From: Crossiella sp. CA-258035 | Lineage (GTDB): Bacteria > Actinomycetota > Actinomycetes > Mycobacteriales > Pseudonocardiaceae | DNA: 64,000 nt | Direction: 5' to 3' | Assembly: GCF_030064675.1 (NCBI RefSeq) | Contig: NZ_CP116413.1 | Location: forward strand, 7,531,501 to 7,595,500 | Shown here: positions 30,201-38,226 of the stretch, piece by piece | Numbering within the stretch: the stretch's first letter is position 1 | Layout: every line of letters starts with the position of its first letter | Notes under the pieces: model-generated | What the model was told of the DNA's origin: nothing | The model's database searches: none | Seen by the model: only the letters and a program-made list of their open reading frames with translations | Translations under genes and position numbers: made by a program

Positions 30201-30900
30201 GCTCGTCGGCGAGCAGCCGCAGCCGGGCGTCCCGCAGGTCGGCCTGCACGGTTTGCGCCTTGCGCGCGATCTCGGCCTGCTTGCCCAGCGGCTTGAGCTG
30301 GCGGCGCAGCTCGGCGGTGAGGTCGGTGAGCCGGGTGAGGTTGGCCTGCATCGCGTCCAGCTTGCGAATGGCCTTCTCTTTGCGCTTGCGGTGCTTGAGC
30401 ACCCCCGCGGCTTCCTCGATGAACGCCCTGCGCTCCTCGGGCCGCGACTGCAGGATCTGGCCGAGCATGCCCTGCCCGACGATGACGTGCATCTCCCGCC
30501 CGATACCGGAGTCGGAGAGCAGTTCCTGGATGTCCAGCAGGCGGCACTGGGTGCCGTTGATCTCGTACTCGCTGGAGCCCTCGCGGAACATCCGGCGGGT
30601 GATGCTGACCTCGGTGTACTCGATCGGCAGCGCGCCGTCGGAGTTGTCGATGGTCAGGGTCACCTCGGCCCGCCCGAGCGGCGGCCGCCCGGAGGTCCCG
30701 GCGAAGATGACGTCCTCCATCTTGCCGCCCCGCAGGGCTTTCGCCCCCTGCTCGCCCATCACCCAGGCCAGCGCGTCCAGCACGTTGGACTTGCCGGAGC
30801 CGTTCGGGCCGACGACGCAGGTGATGCCCGGCTCGAAGCGCAGCGTGGTGGCCGAGGCGAAGGACTTGAAGCCCTTCAGCGTCAGGCTCTTGAGGTGCAC
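27235..30900 (-). CDS. smc: Chromosome segregation protein SMC
   Basis: 1221 residues. Walker A GPNGSGKS at 31-38, Q-loop region VMGEQGAKALRGGKMEDVIFAGT, long coiled coils rich in Arg/Glu/Ala, a hinge at about 510-650 (LPGLLGSVAALMTVEPG ... VTTEGDVLGADWAVGGSG), and a C-terminal ATPase head with signature LLSGGEKSLTAVAM (about 1098-1111) and Walker B FYIMDEVEAALD. It forms the condensin core with ScpA and ScpB, which are not in this window. A giant open frame on the opposite strand is an artefact of its codon bias. Confidence 0.97.
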   Translation of the reverse strand: MHLKSLTLKGFKSFASATTLRFEPGITCVVGPNGSGKSNVLDALAWVMGEQGAKALRGGKMEDVIFAGTSGRPPLGRAEVTLTIDNSDGALPIEYTEVSITRRMFREGSSEYEINGTQCRLLDIQELLSDSGIGREMHVIVGQGMLGQILQSRPEERRAFIEEAAGVLKHRKRKEKAIRKLDAMQANLTRLTDLTAELRRQLKPLGKQAEIARKAQTVQADLRDARLRLLADELVTQRTDLAREEADEATARRRRAEVEQMLQLAQSEQSELEERLAIEAPMLANAQETWYRLSALEERLRGTVRLAAERARHLSAPVEASRGGRDPDDLEREAEEVALQEAELQEAAEMAAEALTVAQATRAEFEQALKNAERAHLAAIRAIADRREGLARLAGQVEALRSKTGATAEEIERLSVALAESRERAELAQVELEEAKAASGIEEDDDTGIGERQQATQAAHKQARARVEELVAAERKAEREIASWKARVDALSLGLTRKDGAGALLAAGSRLPGLLGSVAALMTVEPGAEVAMAAALGPVADAVALTGTSDAIAALELLKTSDSGRAGLLVGANQVLPDRAGWPQLPPGARWAVDLVHVPQQLRPALFRALDRMAVVDDLPAAGALVRAHPEVRAVTTEGDVLGADWAVGGSGRSQSVIEVQAAVDEAREQLAEAERRLEAAGAALEGARAEEKARREEVGLAQEAVNDARVQRARSSERLARLGQAARSALAEAERLEGQRAKVEHSREENLTRLTELEERLLEVEGEQETDDEPDTSARDEIASNLATARQEEMEARLVQRTSEERARALLGRADSLRRAARAEREARERAERARAARGRGATVANAVVSAGETALARIAHSLARAAAERDAAQVRKAEHEGLLGKVRNRVRELGTELEKLTDAVHRDEVLRAEQRLRIEQLETKIADDFGIGLDDLVTEYGPMAFIPPSALEVAEYEAAKERGEEVTAPQPMPYDRPTQERRAKRAERDLALLGKVNPLALEEFAALEERYKFLSTQLEDLKAARRDLFNTIKEVDERILALFADAYEDVAREFVQVFQTLFPGGEGKLLLTDPEDLLTTGVEVEARPPGKKVKRLSLLSGGEKSLTAVAMLVAIFRARPSPFYIMDEVEAALDDTNLRRLITLFSQLREKSQLIVITHQKPTMEIADALYGVSMRGDGISQVISQRMRGVDTAAPAAEESPAKITPENEATAEPAPAS

Positions 30901-30998
30901 GTGCGCCCGCTCCTTCCCGCGCTCACCGGTGGGGGTATCCGGGGAAGGGTACCCAGGTCAGCCGTTCGGGGGTCGGAACCGGGCTGGTGTGCCGGGGT

Positions 30999-31433
30999 TT
31001 ACCTGATCGGCCGGGGGAACGGCACGACCCGGCTGACCTCGTCCTCCGGCCCTTCCGGCTTGGCCCGTGCGCCACCGCGGCGGGCGGCGCGGGGCAGCCG
31101 GACGTCGCCGAGCGCGGGCCAGGCCAGGCCGCAGCGGTCCAGGGCGGAGAGGACCTCGCGGAGAGGTTCGGCCTTCTCGGTGGCGACGTACTCCCAGACG
31201 ATGGCGCCGCTTTCCGGGCGGGGGCGGCGGCGGACGAAGCCGTGTTCGACGGTGTAGGCCAGCAGCGGGTCGAAGTCCTCTGCCTTCATGCCCAGGCCAC
31301 GGCGCAGCTCGACCGGGTCACTGGTGCCCGCGAAGAGTTGTTCCAGGATGAGCAGGACTTGGAGGTCGCCGATCTCGTCGACTGCGCGCGCGACTGAACC
31401 TGCGACACCGGTGAAGCTGGGCCTACCCGCCAT
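30999..31433 (-). CDS. Hypothetical protein with winged-helix-like region
   Basis: 144 residues from ATG 31433, chosen because AAGG lies about 8 nt upstream; the frame extends 15 codons further to a TTG at 31478 that overlaps the acyP stop. The central part (VLLILEQLFAGTSDPVELRRGLGMKAEDFDPLLAYTVEHGFVRRRP) looks like a small winged helix. The tail is basic, ending VVPFPRPIR. It sits between acyP and smc, so it belongs to the conserved block or is co-transcribed with it. Confidence 0.7.
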   Translation of the reverse strand: MAGRPSFTGVAGSVARAVDEIGDLQVLLILEQLFAGTSDPVELRRGLGMKAEDFDPLLAYTVEHGFVRRRPRPESGAIVWEYVATEKAEPLREVLSALDRCGLAWPALGDVRLPRAARRGGARAKPEGPEDEVSRVVPFPRPIR

Positions 31434-31474
31434 GGGCTTGACCTTACTTGATCTTTCGTGCGAGAGGGATCCGC

Positions 31475-31762
31475 TCAACGCTCGGCGAAGCCGGTCAGAC
31501 CACCCTTAGCGCCTGCCCATTGCTCCACCACGGTGGTCACTTGACCTGGGGTATCACCTGACTGGAGGTAGCGCAGTAGTTCTCCGCAGAGCTGACGGGT
31601 TCCTTCCGCGACCACTTCCACCCGGCCGTCCCTGGCGTTGCGGGCCCAGCCGACCAGCCCGAGCTCCAACGCTTTTGCCCTGGTAGACCAGCGGAAACCG
31701 ACCCCCTGCACCCGGCCGTGCACCCAGGCGGTGAGTCGCACCACTTCTGCCCCGTTCGACAC
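31475..31762 (-). CDS. acyP: Acylphosphatase
   Basis: 95 residues. Acylphosphatase signature 1, [13 protein letters not shown], carries the catalytic Arg24; signature 2 is [17 protein letters not shown] with the catalytic Asn42. It hydrolyses carboxyl-phosphate bonds. An acyP gene beside smc is normal in actinobacteria, where mutM would follow upstream; here mutM is 30 kb away. Confidence 0.95.
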   Translation of the reverse strand: MSNGAEVVRLTAWVHGRVQGVGFRWSTRAKALELGLVGWARNARDGRVEVVAEGTRQLCGELLRYLQSGDTPGQVTTVVEQWAGAKGGLTGFAER

Positions 31763-31840
31763 GGCTTCATCCTGCCGGACAAGACAAATCGGCTACGCAG
31801 GACCAACCGGGTTAACTCGATAGTGGTACGTTTCCTGGCC

Positions 31841-32620
31841 GTGACCACCCGGCGCAAGGAACGCAACCCTGGGGTGCTCGGTCTCGTCGCGATGATGGTC
31901 GGCGCCGGTGGCGCCTGCGGCCTGACCCTGATGGCGCCCACCGCCTTCCAGGCGCTGACCGGGATGGACCTCATCGCCAGTGCCGAGGCCGCCCGCGAGC
32001 AGGTGACCGGCCAGGCCCGCGACGGCGAGCTGGCCGCCCCCACCAGCGCGACCACCACCTCCGCCGGCAGCACCGCGCCCAGCTCCGCCACCAGCAGCTC
32101 GCAGCCGGTCAGCAGCTCCGAGGCGCCGCCCTCGTCGAGCAGCGCCGAGCAGCCGCCACCCACCACCGGGCCGAGCAGCCCGCCACCGGCGCCCACCACC
32201 ACGGTGGCCAAGCCGCCGCCGACCACCCCGCCGCCCGCGGAGAACCCGGCGGCCTCGCCGGCGATGCGGGTGGTGCAGCTGGTGAACCAGGAGCGGGCCA
32301 AGGCGGGCTGCCGTAGCCTCCGAGTGGACGAGCGGTTGGTTACGGCCGCTCAGCGGCATGCCACCGATATGGCCAACCGCGGCTACTTCTCGCACACCGC
32401 ACCGGAGGGCACATCCTTCGTTGACCGTGCGCGATCGGCTGGTTACCCATCGCCAGGCGGTGAGAACATCGCGAAGGGGCAACGCACCGCCGAGAAGGTC
32501 ATGGAGTCGTGGATGGGTTCATCAGGTCACCGGGCGAACATCCTGAACTGTTCGTTCGTCGCGATCGGCGTCGGCCATGAGGCCAGAGGGCCGCACTGGG
32601 TGCAGGTGTTCGGCCGATGA
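31841..32620 (+). CDS. Secreted CAP-domain (SCP/PR1-like) protein
   Basis: 259 residues from GTG 31841. A short cytoplasmic start (TTRRKERNPG), a membrane helix (about 9-33), a Ser/Thr/Pro-rich wall-spanning linker of about 90 residues, then a CAP domain with LVNQERAKAGC, HATDMANRGYFSHTAPEG, GENIA and SWMGSSGHRANIL, carrying the His/Glu/His set. CAP proteins in bacteria are extracellular and of mixed function. TACGTT 8 nt before the GTG suggests a leaderless transcript; GTG 31823 is an alternative. It is divergent from acyP and overlaps the next gene by 4 bp. Confidence 0.85.
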   Translation: MTTRRKERNPGVLGLVAMMVGAGGACGLTLMAPTAFQALTGMDLIASAEAAREQVTGQARDGELAAPTSATTTSAGSTAPSSATSSSQPVSSSEAPPSSSSAEQPPPTTGPSSPPPAPTTTVAKPPPTTPPPAENPAASPAMRVVQLVNQERAKAGCRSLRVDERLVTAAQRHATDMANRGYFSHTAPEGTSFVDRARSAGYPSPGGENIAKGQRTAEKVMESWMGSSGHRANILNCSFVAIGVGHEARGPHWVQVFGR

Positions 32621-33105
32621 GCATGGACACCCCTCCTGCCGAGCCCGGCCCCCGTCGCTCTGACGTGCCGCGCGGCGCCGCGCTGGCCGCGGTCGCGCTG
32701 GCCACCGCCACCGCCTTCGCCGGGATCGCGGCGCTCAGTTCCACCGGCAAGCCCCCGCCGGTGACCACGAACACCGGTCGCCTGGACAACGTGGTGCTGC
32801 GCACGACGGTCTCCAACGGCACCACCGTGACCGTCACCGAGACGGTGTCCACCACCCCGTCCGCCGGCGCCACCACCAGCTCGAAGACCGGCACCACCGG
32901 CACCTCGGGCAACAGCACCACCAGCACCACCACCGGCAGCTCCGACCCCGGCCAGCCGACCACCAGCAAGCAGATCGAGCAGCCGTCGCGCACCACCACG
33001 ACCACGACGACCGCCCCCACCACGAGCACGACCACCAGCCAGTCGACGGTGCCGAGCACCACCTCGACCACCACCAGCGCCTCCCGGCCCCCCACCGGCA
33101 GTTGA
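32617..33105 (+). CDS. Ser/Thr-rich membrane-anchored protein
   Basis: 162 residues, unrecognised. A single hydrophobic segment (GAALAAVALATATAFAGIAAL, about 20-41) is followed by a small soluble part (NTGRLDNVVLRTTVSNGTTVTVTETV) and a tail almost entirely Thr/Ser, typical of an extended, possibly glycosylated wall-spanning stalk. Its ATG overlaps the CAP-protein stop by 4 bp, so the two envelope proteins are co-translated. Confidence 0.75.
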   Translation: MSMDTPPAEPGPRRSDVPRGAALAAVALATATAFAGIAALSSTGKPPPVTTNTGRLDNVVLRTTVSNGTTVTVTETVSTTPSAGATTSSKTGTTGTSGNSTTSTTTGSSDPGQPTTSKQIEQPSRTTTTTTTAPTTSTTTSQSTVPSTTSTTTSASRPPTGS

Positions 33106-33296
33106 GCGGGCTGGCCATCCACCCGTGCCGCTCGCTGTGCGCGTGGGCGGAGACCAGGGCGGAGCTGGCCGGGTTGCCGGTGCTGGCCTGCCGGGGGTGC
33201 GGGTCGCAGTGGATCCGGTCGGAGGGGTGGACGCCGATCGACCACACCGGGCGGATCCCGGACTGCGTGCGCGCGGAGCTGGCGAAGCGGGACTAG
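33102..33296 (+). CDS. Small four-cysteine protein
   Basis: 64 residues beginning at a TTG that overlaps the previous stop by 4 bp. Cysteines at about 9, 13, 30 and 33 (PCRSLC ... ACRGC) suggest a small zinc-binding fold, and GSQWIRSEGWTPIDHTGRIPDC is well-formed sequence. The tight overlap and coding bias argue it is real, although the start codon is rare. Function unknown. Confidence 0.5.
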   Translation: MSGLAIHPCRSLCAWAETRAELAGLPVLACRGCGSQWIRSEGWTPIDHTGRIPDCVRAELAKRD

Positions 33297-33312
33297 CCGG
33301 TGACGGGTGCGG

Positions 33313-33516
33313 TCACCAGCGTTCCTCCGCACGCATGGCGATCAGCGCGTCGGAGGCGGAGCTGTCTCCGCCCGGGATCGTCGGCATGGGGATCGGACCG
33401 GCCCTGGCCGCCGGGATGATCTTTCCTTCGGCCACCAGCCTCGCGAACGGCGAGACCTCGACGGCCTCACCCTGGTCGGGGATGTGCTCCATACCCACAT
33501 TCGTAGTGCTTGCCAC
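33313..33516 (-). CDS. Orphan antitoxin-like small protein
   Basis: 67 residues. VSPFARLVAEGKIIPA followed by a Pro/Gly-rich loop and the ending SASDALIAMRAEERW resembles the C-terminal half of actinobacterial Phd/YefM-type antitoxins, but the N-terminal DNA-binding part is missing. No toxin lies downstream: the next gene is on the opposite strand. It may be a remnant, or an independent small protein; the family call is tentative. Confidence 0.4.
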   Translation of the reverse strand: MASTTNVGMEHIPDQGEAVEVSPFARLVAEGKIIPAARAGPIPMPTIPGGDSSASDALIAMRAEERW

Positions 33517-33543
33517 GGGGGCACACCGCGCCTTGGCCGCACA

Positions 33544-34767
33544 CTATCGAGCGAACAACCCCGGGAGCAGTTCGTCGACCGCGCGCCGCCAGAACTCCGC
33601 GCAGGCCTGCCCTGCCGTGGCGTGCCGGGTCTCCCCCAGCACCTCGCCGTCGCGCACCCGGTACACCCGCCACGAGTCCAGCCGCTCCGCCAGCCGCAGC
33701 CCATCCGCTGCCCTGCCGCCGGCGAGCCGGTAGCTGTCGTACGGGAAACCGAAGTCGCGCAAGGCGATCGCCAGTTCCTGGATCGAGGACGGGCTGGTGT
33801 GCCAGGGGTGCTGGCGCCAGTGGTGCAGGAGTTGTTCGTAGCGGGTGGGGGCGAAGCGGTCGGCGTGGCGGTCGGGGGAGGCGATGCCGGGGGCCGAGTA
33901 GTGAGGTGCGATCAGGTCGGCGGCGGCGTCGCCTTCCCGCGTGTAGCTGGCTTGGACGCTGGTCTGGCCGCGTTCGGTGTAGCGGAGCTCCCAGTGGCCG
34001 TCGGGCAGCTCGTGCAGGTTGGCCACGTCGTCGCCGCCGGGCATCGGCTGGTGGATGCCGTGGCTGGGGGCGAGCAGGCCGAGGGGCGGGCGGGAGCCCG
34101 AGCGGTTGAGGATGGCCAGGGCCTCCGGGATGGTCAGGTCGTCGGGAGCGGCCACGGGTTCGGGGCGGGTGGGCAGTGCGGCGGGGTCCGCGCCGAGCAG
34201 GGTGGGCAGGTCCTCGTCGACCAGGCGGCGCCAGAACTCGGCGCAGGCCGAGGGCTCGGTGGTCCAGGGGGTGAGGGGTTCGGTCCGGCCGGAGCGGACG
34301 CGGTGCACCCGCCAGCCCTCGGTCCGCTGCTCCAGGCACAGCCTGCCCTCGAAGGCGCCGCCGTGCAGCGAGTACGCGCTGCCGGGCACGCCGAGCCGGG
34401 CCAGCGCGTCCCTGAGCTGGGCGCGGGTGGCCGGGCGCAGCCGCCACGGGGTGTGCCGCCAGCGGGCCAGCAGGGTGTCGAAGGCGGCCTCGGCGCCGGG
34501 GCGCGGGGGCGGCGGGGGTGCGCCGAGCACACCGGCGAGCAGTTCGGCGCACACCTGCGACTCGCTGGTGTAGCAGCGGTACTGGGTGACCCGTTCGCCC
34601 CCTTCGGTGCGGTAGAGGAGCCAGTCGTGGCCGGTGTCGGTGACCTGCCAACCGGTGTCGATCCGGCGCAGCGGCAGGCCGTTGCGCTCGGACCAGATGC
34701 TGTAGTCGGTGCGACCGTGCTGCTGGAGCAGCGCGATCGTCTCGTGCACGGTCAGCTCGGCGGTCAT
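33544..34767 (-). CDS. Internally duplicated four-module protein of unknown function
   Basis: 407 residues, no family recognised. It consists of two tandem units of about 200 residues. Modules A1 (5-82, starting LTVHETIALLQQHG) and A2 (211-290, LTIPEALAILNRSG) correspond. Modules B1 (97-192) and B2 (310-407) correspond more strongly: LLARWRHTPW/LLHHWRQHPW, GWRVHRVRSG/SWRVYRVRDG, ACAEFWRRLVDE/ACAEFWRRAVDE. No signal peptide or membrane segment. It begins 10 bp after the DUF6519 gene on the same strand, so it is probably the distal gene of the injection-system operon; cargo, immunity or regulation are all possible. Confidence 0.8.
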   Translation of the reverse strand: MTAELTVHETIALLQQHGRTDYSIWSERNGLPLRRIDTGWQVTDTGHDWLLYRTEGGERVTQYRCYTSESQVCAELLAGVLGAPPPPPRPGAEAAFDTLLARWRHTPWRLRPATRAQLRDALARLGVPGSAYSLHGGAFEGRLCLEQRTEGWRVHRVRSGRTEPLTPWTTEPSACAEFWRRLVDEDLPTLLGADPAALPTRPEPVAAPDDLTIPEALAILNRSGSRPPLGLLAPSHGIHQPMPGGDDVANLHELPDGHWELRYTERGQTSVQASYTREGDAAADLIAPHYSAPGIASPDRHADRFAPTRYEQLLHHWRQHPWHTSPSSIQELAIALRDFGFPYDSYRLAGGRAADGLRLAERLDSWRVYRVRDGEVLGETRHATAGQACAEFWRRAVDELLPGLFAR

Positions 34768-34777
34768 GCCGCCGAGA

Positions 34778-36142
34778 CTAGGGCGCGTGTTGTGCCAGTG
34801 GCGGGAAGGTCATGCGCAGGTCGGTGAGCTGGTTCCCGGCCGGGATCCAGGCCAGCGGGGCGTAGTGCCGGCGGATGCCGTGCGGGTCCTGGAGCAGCGG
34901 CTCGCCGCGTTCGCCGCGCGGCCACTCGACCTCGCCGCTGAGGGTGCGGGCCGGGATCAGCCAGTAGTCACCACCGCGGTACTTCCCGCCCGCGGCGAAC
35001 CACACCTGCACGCCGTCCTCCAGGTCCAGCCACCTGTCCTCCTCGATCCGGACCGCGTCACCGCGCTGGTCCCAGCGGCGGAGGAAGGCGTGCCTGCCCG
35101 GCCTGCCCACGCCGGTGCCGGACTCCCTGGCCAGCTCGACCCGCAGCGCCTCGGTGTCGATGTCGCGGACCTAAGCCAGCGGGCCGACCTCGCCGCGGGC
35201 CACCGAGGCGTCGTCGGCCAGCTCGACCCAGTCGCCGATGGACAAGCCCAACTTCCGGTCCCGCGCGCCCTCAGCAAGGGTCACCCAAGCTTTGTCCACT
35301 GTGGACACCGGAAGCGTGACCGAACCGTTCTCCCGCGACCACTTGAAGGTGGGCTGCTTGCCGCCGAGGTGGACCTCGACCCGGTACAGCTGGTTCTCCA
35401 GACCGCGGAAACGGGCATCGGGAGCGGACAGACAGGGATCGTCCTCGGTGCGCGCCGGGCGTTCCGCGCGGGCGGCCAGTCTGCCGGTGGCGCGGCCGCG
35501 CTCGACCCAGGCGTCGAAGGCGGCGGTCAGGGTTTCCGGGGTGGGGCGGTCCGGGACCTGGAGGCCGTCCTTGGCGGTCAGCGGCAGCACCTGCCAGCTG
35601 ACCTTGGTGCGCGCGGTGGTGTCCGGCAGGGCCGGGCCGAGCGCGGTCTCCCTGATCTCCGGGTCCTGGATCGCGGTGACCAGGTGCTCGGTGACCAGCA
35701 GGTAGGCCAGGAACGGGAGGTCCGGCAGGTGGTGCGCCTCGTTTTGGCGTTCCCGGTCGCGGTGGGCGTCCGGCTGGTCCCAGTAGGTCCACTCGGCGGC
35801 CGGTGGGGGCGCGGGATCGGTTTCCGGGTCGTCGGGGACCGGCACGCCGCGGGGCGGGCGGGTGGCTTCGACCAGGATGCCGTCCACGTAGTAGCGGCCG
35901 CCGTGGATCTTCAGGTCCGCCGGTTCCTTGCCCTTGGGCACGAAGGCGAGCCGGAAGCCGTTGGCATCGCGTGGTCCGCCCCGACGGCCGATGAGGTCGC
36001 TGATCGCGGTGCGGTGCCGGTGCTGGCTGATCAGCACCTGCTCGTTGGCCTCGGCGTCGAGCTGCACCCGGCCCTGCTGGGCGAGCACCGCGGAGAACCG
36101 CTTGTCCGGCCGGAAGGTCAGCCGGGAGAAGTCGCCGTGCAT
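34778..36142 (-). pseudogene. eCIS-associated DUF6519 protein, split by an in-frame amber codon
   Basis: Residues 1-323 (MHGDFSRLTFRPDKRFSAVLAQQGRVQLDAEANEQ ...) are the typical DUF6519 start of phage-tail-like clusters. The frame is cut by TAG at 35171-35173 and continues in the same phase for another 130 codons (VRDIDTEALRVELARESG ... RRWDQRGDAVRIEEDRWLDLEDGVQVWF). The sequence on both sides is protein-like and continuous (VARGEVGPLA-stop-VRDID). A single C-to-T change of CAG would explain it. A restart at GTG 35110 could make only the C-terminal 110 residues. Unless the stop is suppressed or is a sequencing error, the gene is inactive. Confidence 0.85.
35294..35306. repeat. Palindrome GTCCACTGTGGAC
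   Basis: Exact copy inside the DUF6519 gene, encoding Ser-Thr-Val-Asp on the minus strand. Confidence 0.7.
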
Positions 36143-36156
36143 GTTCGTTGTCCCCC

Positions 36157-38226
36157 TTACGAGACGAAGACGGTCGCGGCGGTCATACCGGCCGGCAGGA
36201 ACTCGGTGAGCCGGACGCGCAGGTTGTCCAGGCGCTGCGGCTGGAACAGGTCGTGGAAGGCGCCCAGCTCGCTGCCGTCCTCGGCGCCGCGGCTGATCTC
36301 CGGGGCGCAGTCGGCGGCGAGCTGGGCGTAACCCGGTGTGCCGTACCGGGTGCTGGTGAACCGGGGCCGCACGCGCAGCTGCTCGAGCTCGCCGCGCACG
36401 CCGTCGGGCTGGCAGCGGTAGCGGCGCGGGGTGCGCGAACCCGGTGTGCTGTAGCAGAACCGCAGGCAGCCGATGCCCCGCCTGGCCACGTGCGCGCGGC
36501 CGTGGAAGATCGCGTTCTCACCGAGCCGGATGGCGTGGGTGTGCACCTCGCCGATGATGGTGCTGCGCCGCACGGCCAGGATCGCGTGCGCGTGCCGGCA
36601 GTCCGGCGCGGAAAGCGCTTCGAGGTCGGGTGCGGTGGCGTCCAGGATGGTGCCCAGGATGCTGCGCTCGATCTGCACGCAAGCGGTGGTGTCCTCCAGC
36701 ACCAGGCTGGGTTCCTCCGGGTGCGAGGGCAGGCACTCCGGTTCCAGCGACCAGCCGGGCACCAGGGTGCAGTGCCGCAGCACCACCGCGCCGAGCGGTC
36801 CGGTGACGTGCACGCCGCGCCCGGCCACGACCAGACCGTCGAGCACCAGCCGGGGTTTGTCCGGGCAGCAGCCCTCCTCGGCATCCGTGCTGGGACCGCG
36901 GACCAGCAGCGCGTCCGGGCGGTTGCTGTACCAGTCGAGCAGCCGGATCACCGGGCGGGCGCCCTCGGCGGCGCGGACCTCCAGGCGCTCGCCGTGGGTC
37001 AGGGCCAGCTCGATCTGTTCCTGGTAGGCGCCGCTGTGCGTGATCTCGATGACCGCCTCGGGACCGGCCTGGCCGTTCTGCTGGTCGGCGCGCCACTGCT
37101 GGAAGGCGGCCATGATCCCGCCGTGCTCACCTGGCCCGACCAGGTATCTGTCCACTGTGGACGAATGCTGGGCGGGGCGCGGGTACTCGCCGCCGCCGAG
37201 GTCGTCGCTGAAGGCGTGGTGGTAGGTGACCCAGACGCCGGTGCGGGGCGCGGTACGCGGGCTGAACGCGATCCGGCCGAGCACCGGGTCCACCGCGACC
37301 TGCCTGCCGCGCGGGCGGTAGGCCCAGCCGGTCAGGTCGGCCACCACCAGGTCCGGCAGGGGCACCGGCTCGTCCTCGCGGTCGCGCCAGAGTTGGAAGC
37401 TCTTGCCCGGTCCGTAGTAGTCGGGCAGGGCGTCGGCGAGGGCGCGGCGGCGGATGAACCCGGGCACGTTCGCCGCGCCCGCCAGGTGCGCGGGTCCGGG
37501 TTCCGGTTCGGGATTGGCCACCAGGGGCTGGTTGTTGCCGAGGATGGAGAAGGTGAACAGGTTGCGGGCGCGGTCGATGCAGTAGGCGGGGGCGCGGGTG
37601 ACCGAGTATGCCTTGAGCCGCCACAGGAACACGCCGACCTCGGCTGGCCCGTGGTTCCCGGCCGGGCCGCGCGCGCTGGTGTCGAAGGGCGAGCCGAGCA
37701 GGTCCAGGTCGGCGCCGCGTCGGACGTCGACGTAGCCGCCGCCGAAGGCCGCGCGGGCGTCGGCGGCGGCAGGGCGGTTGGGGTAGAGCCGGATCGGCTG
37801 GTGGGAGGCGAGCAGTGGCAGCACTTCCACCGCGCGGGCCGGCCAGTCGGCGACCGTGCGGGCGAGTTCTTCCAGCAGCGGCAACGTTCCCTTGCGGCGG
37901 CGGTTGGCCACGGTGTCGGCGACGTCGGCACGTGGGGCCAGGCGGGCAGTCAACCGTTGCGCGGCTTGGTCCCCGCGGCTGACGGCTTCCTCGTAGCCGC
38001 GGAGCATGCGGTAGCCGACCAGGTCGCCGAGGTAGGGCACCGCCCAGTCGGCGCAGGTCTCGATGAACCAGTCCTCGTACAGGGCCTGCACATCGGCGTC
38101 GACCAGCTCGACCTGTTCGGCGAGCACGGCCAGCAGCGCGCGCAGCTGACCGCCGGTCTCGGCGTCGCGCAGCCGGTGGAACTGCGGCAGCCGGTCGAAC
38201 AGGCGGTCGGGTCCGGGCGCGGTCAT
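36157..38226 (-). CDS. eCIS baseplate/tail protein
   Basis: 689 residues. The N-terminus (LFDRLPQFHRLRDAETGGQLRALLAVLAEQ ... LYEDWFIETCADWAVPYLGDLVGYRML) is typical of phage tail protein I-like baseplate components in phage-tail-like clusters. The second half (about 430-600) has short hydrophobic, imperfectly repeated strands (LVLDGLVVAGRGVHVTGPLGAVVLRHCTLV) like a right-handed beta-helix. ATG 38226 is chosen because AGGAGG lies about 7 nt before it; it overlaps the preceding stop by 1 bp (TGATG). The frame is intact, unlike both neighbours. Confidence 0.85.
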   Translation of the reverse strand: MTAPGPDRLFDRLPQFHRLRDAETGGQLRALLAVLAEQVELVDADVQALYEDWFIETCADWAVPYLGDLVGYRMLRGYEEAVSRGDQAAQRLTARLAPRADVADTVANRRRKGTLPLLEELARTVADWPARAVEVLPLLASHQPIRLYPNRPAAADARAAFGGGYVDVRRGADLDLLGSPFDTSARGPAGNHGPAEVGVFLWRLKAYSVTRAPAYCIDRARNLFTFSILGNNQPLVANPEPEPGPAHLAGAANVPGFIRRRALADALPDYYGPGKSFQLWRDREDEPVPLPDLVVADLTGWAYRPRGRQVAVDPVLGRIAFSPRTAPRTGVWVTYHHAFSDDLGGGEYPRPAQHSSTVDRYLVGPGEHGGIMAAFQQWRADQQNGQAGPEAVIEITHSGAYQEQIELALTHGERLEVRAAEGARPVIRLLDWYSNRPDALLVRGPSTDAEEGCCPDKPRLVLDGLVVAGRGVHVTGPLGAVVLRHCTLVPGWSLEPECLPSHPEEPSLVLEDTTACVQIERSILGTILDATAPDLEALSAPDCRHAHAILAVRRSTIIGEVHTHAIRLGENAIFHGRAHVARRGIGCLRFCYSTPGSRTPRRYRCQPDGVRGELEQLRVRPRFTSTRYGTPGYAQLAADCAPEISRGAEDGSELGAFHDLFQPQRLDNLRVRLTEFLPAGMTAATVFVS
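37150..37162. repeat. Palindrome GTCCACTGTGGAC
   Basis: Exact copy in the tail-protein gene, encoding Ser-Thr-Val-Asp, followed by Arg-Tyr. Confidence 0.7.

Noticed and set aside
24799-31257. A 2152-codon open frame on the + strand
   Set aside because: It lies opposite smc, the Pro-rich membrane protein and the FAD oxidoreductase. Its sequence is Gly/Arg/His/Gln-rich with no domain, as expected when the third-position G/C bias of real genes removes stops from the opposite strand.
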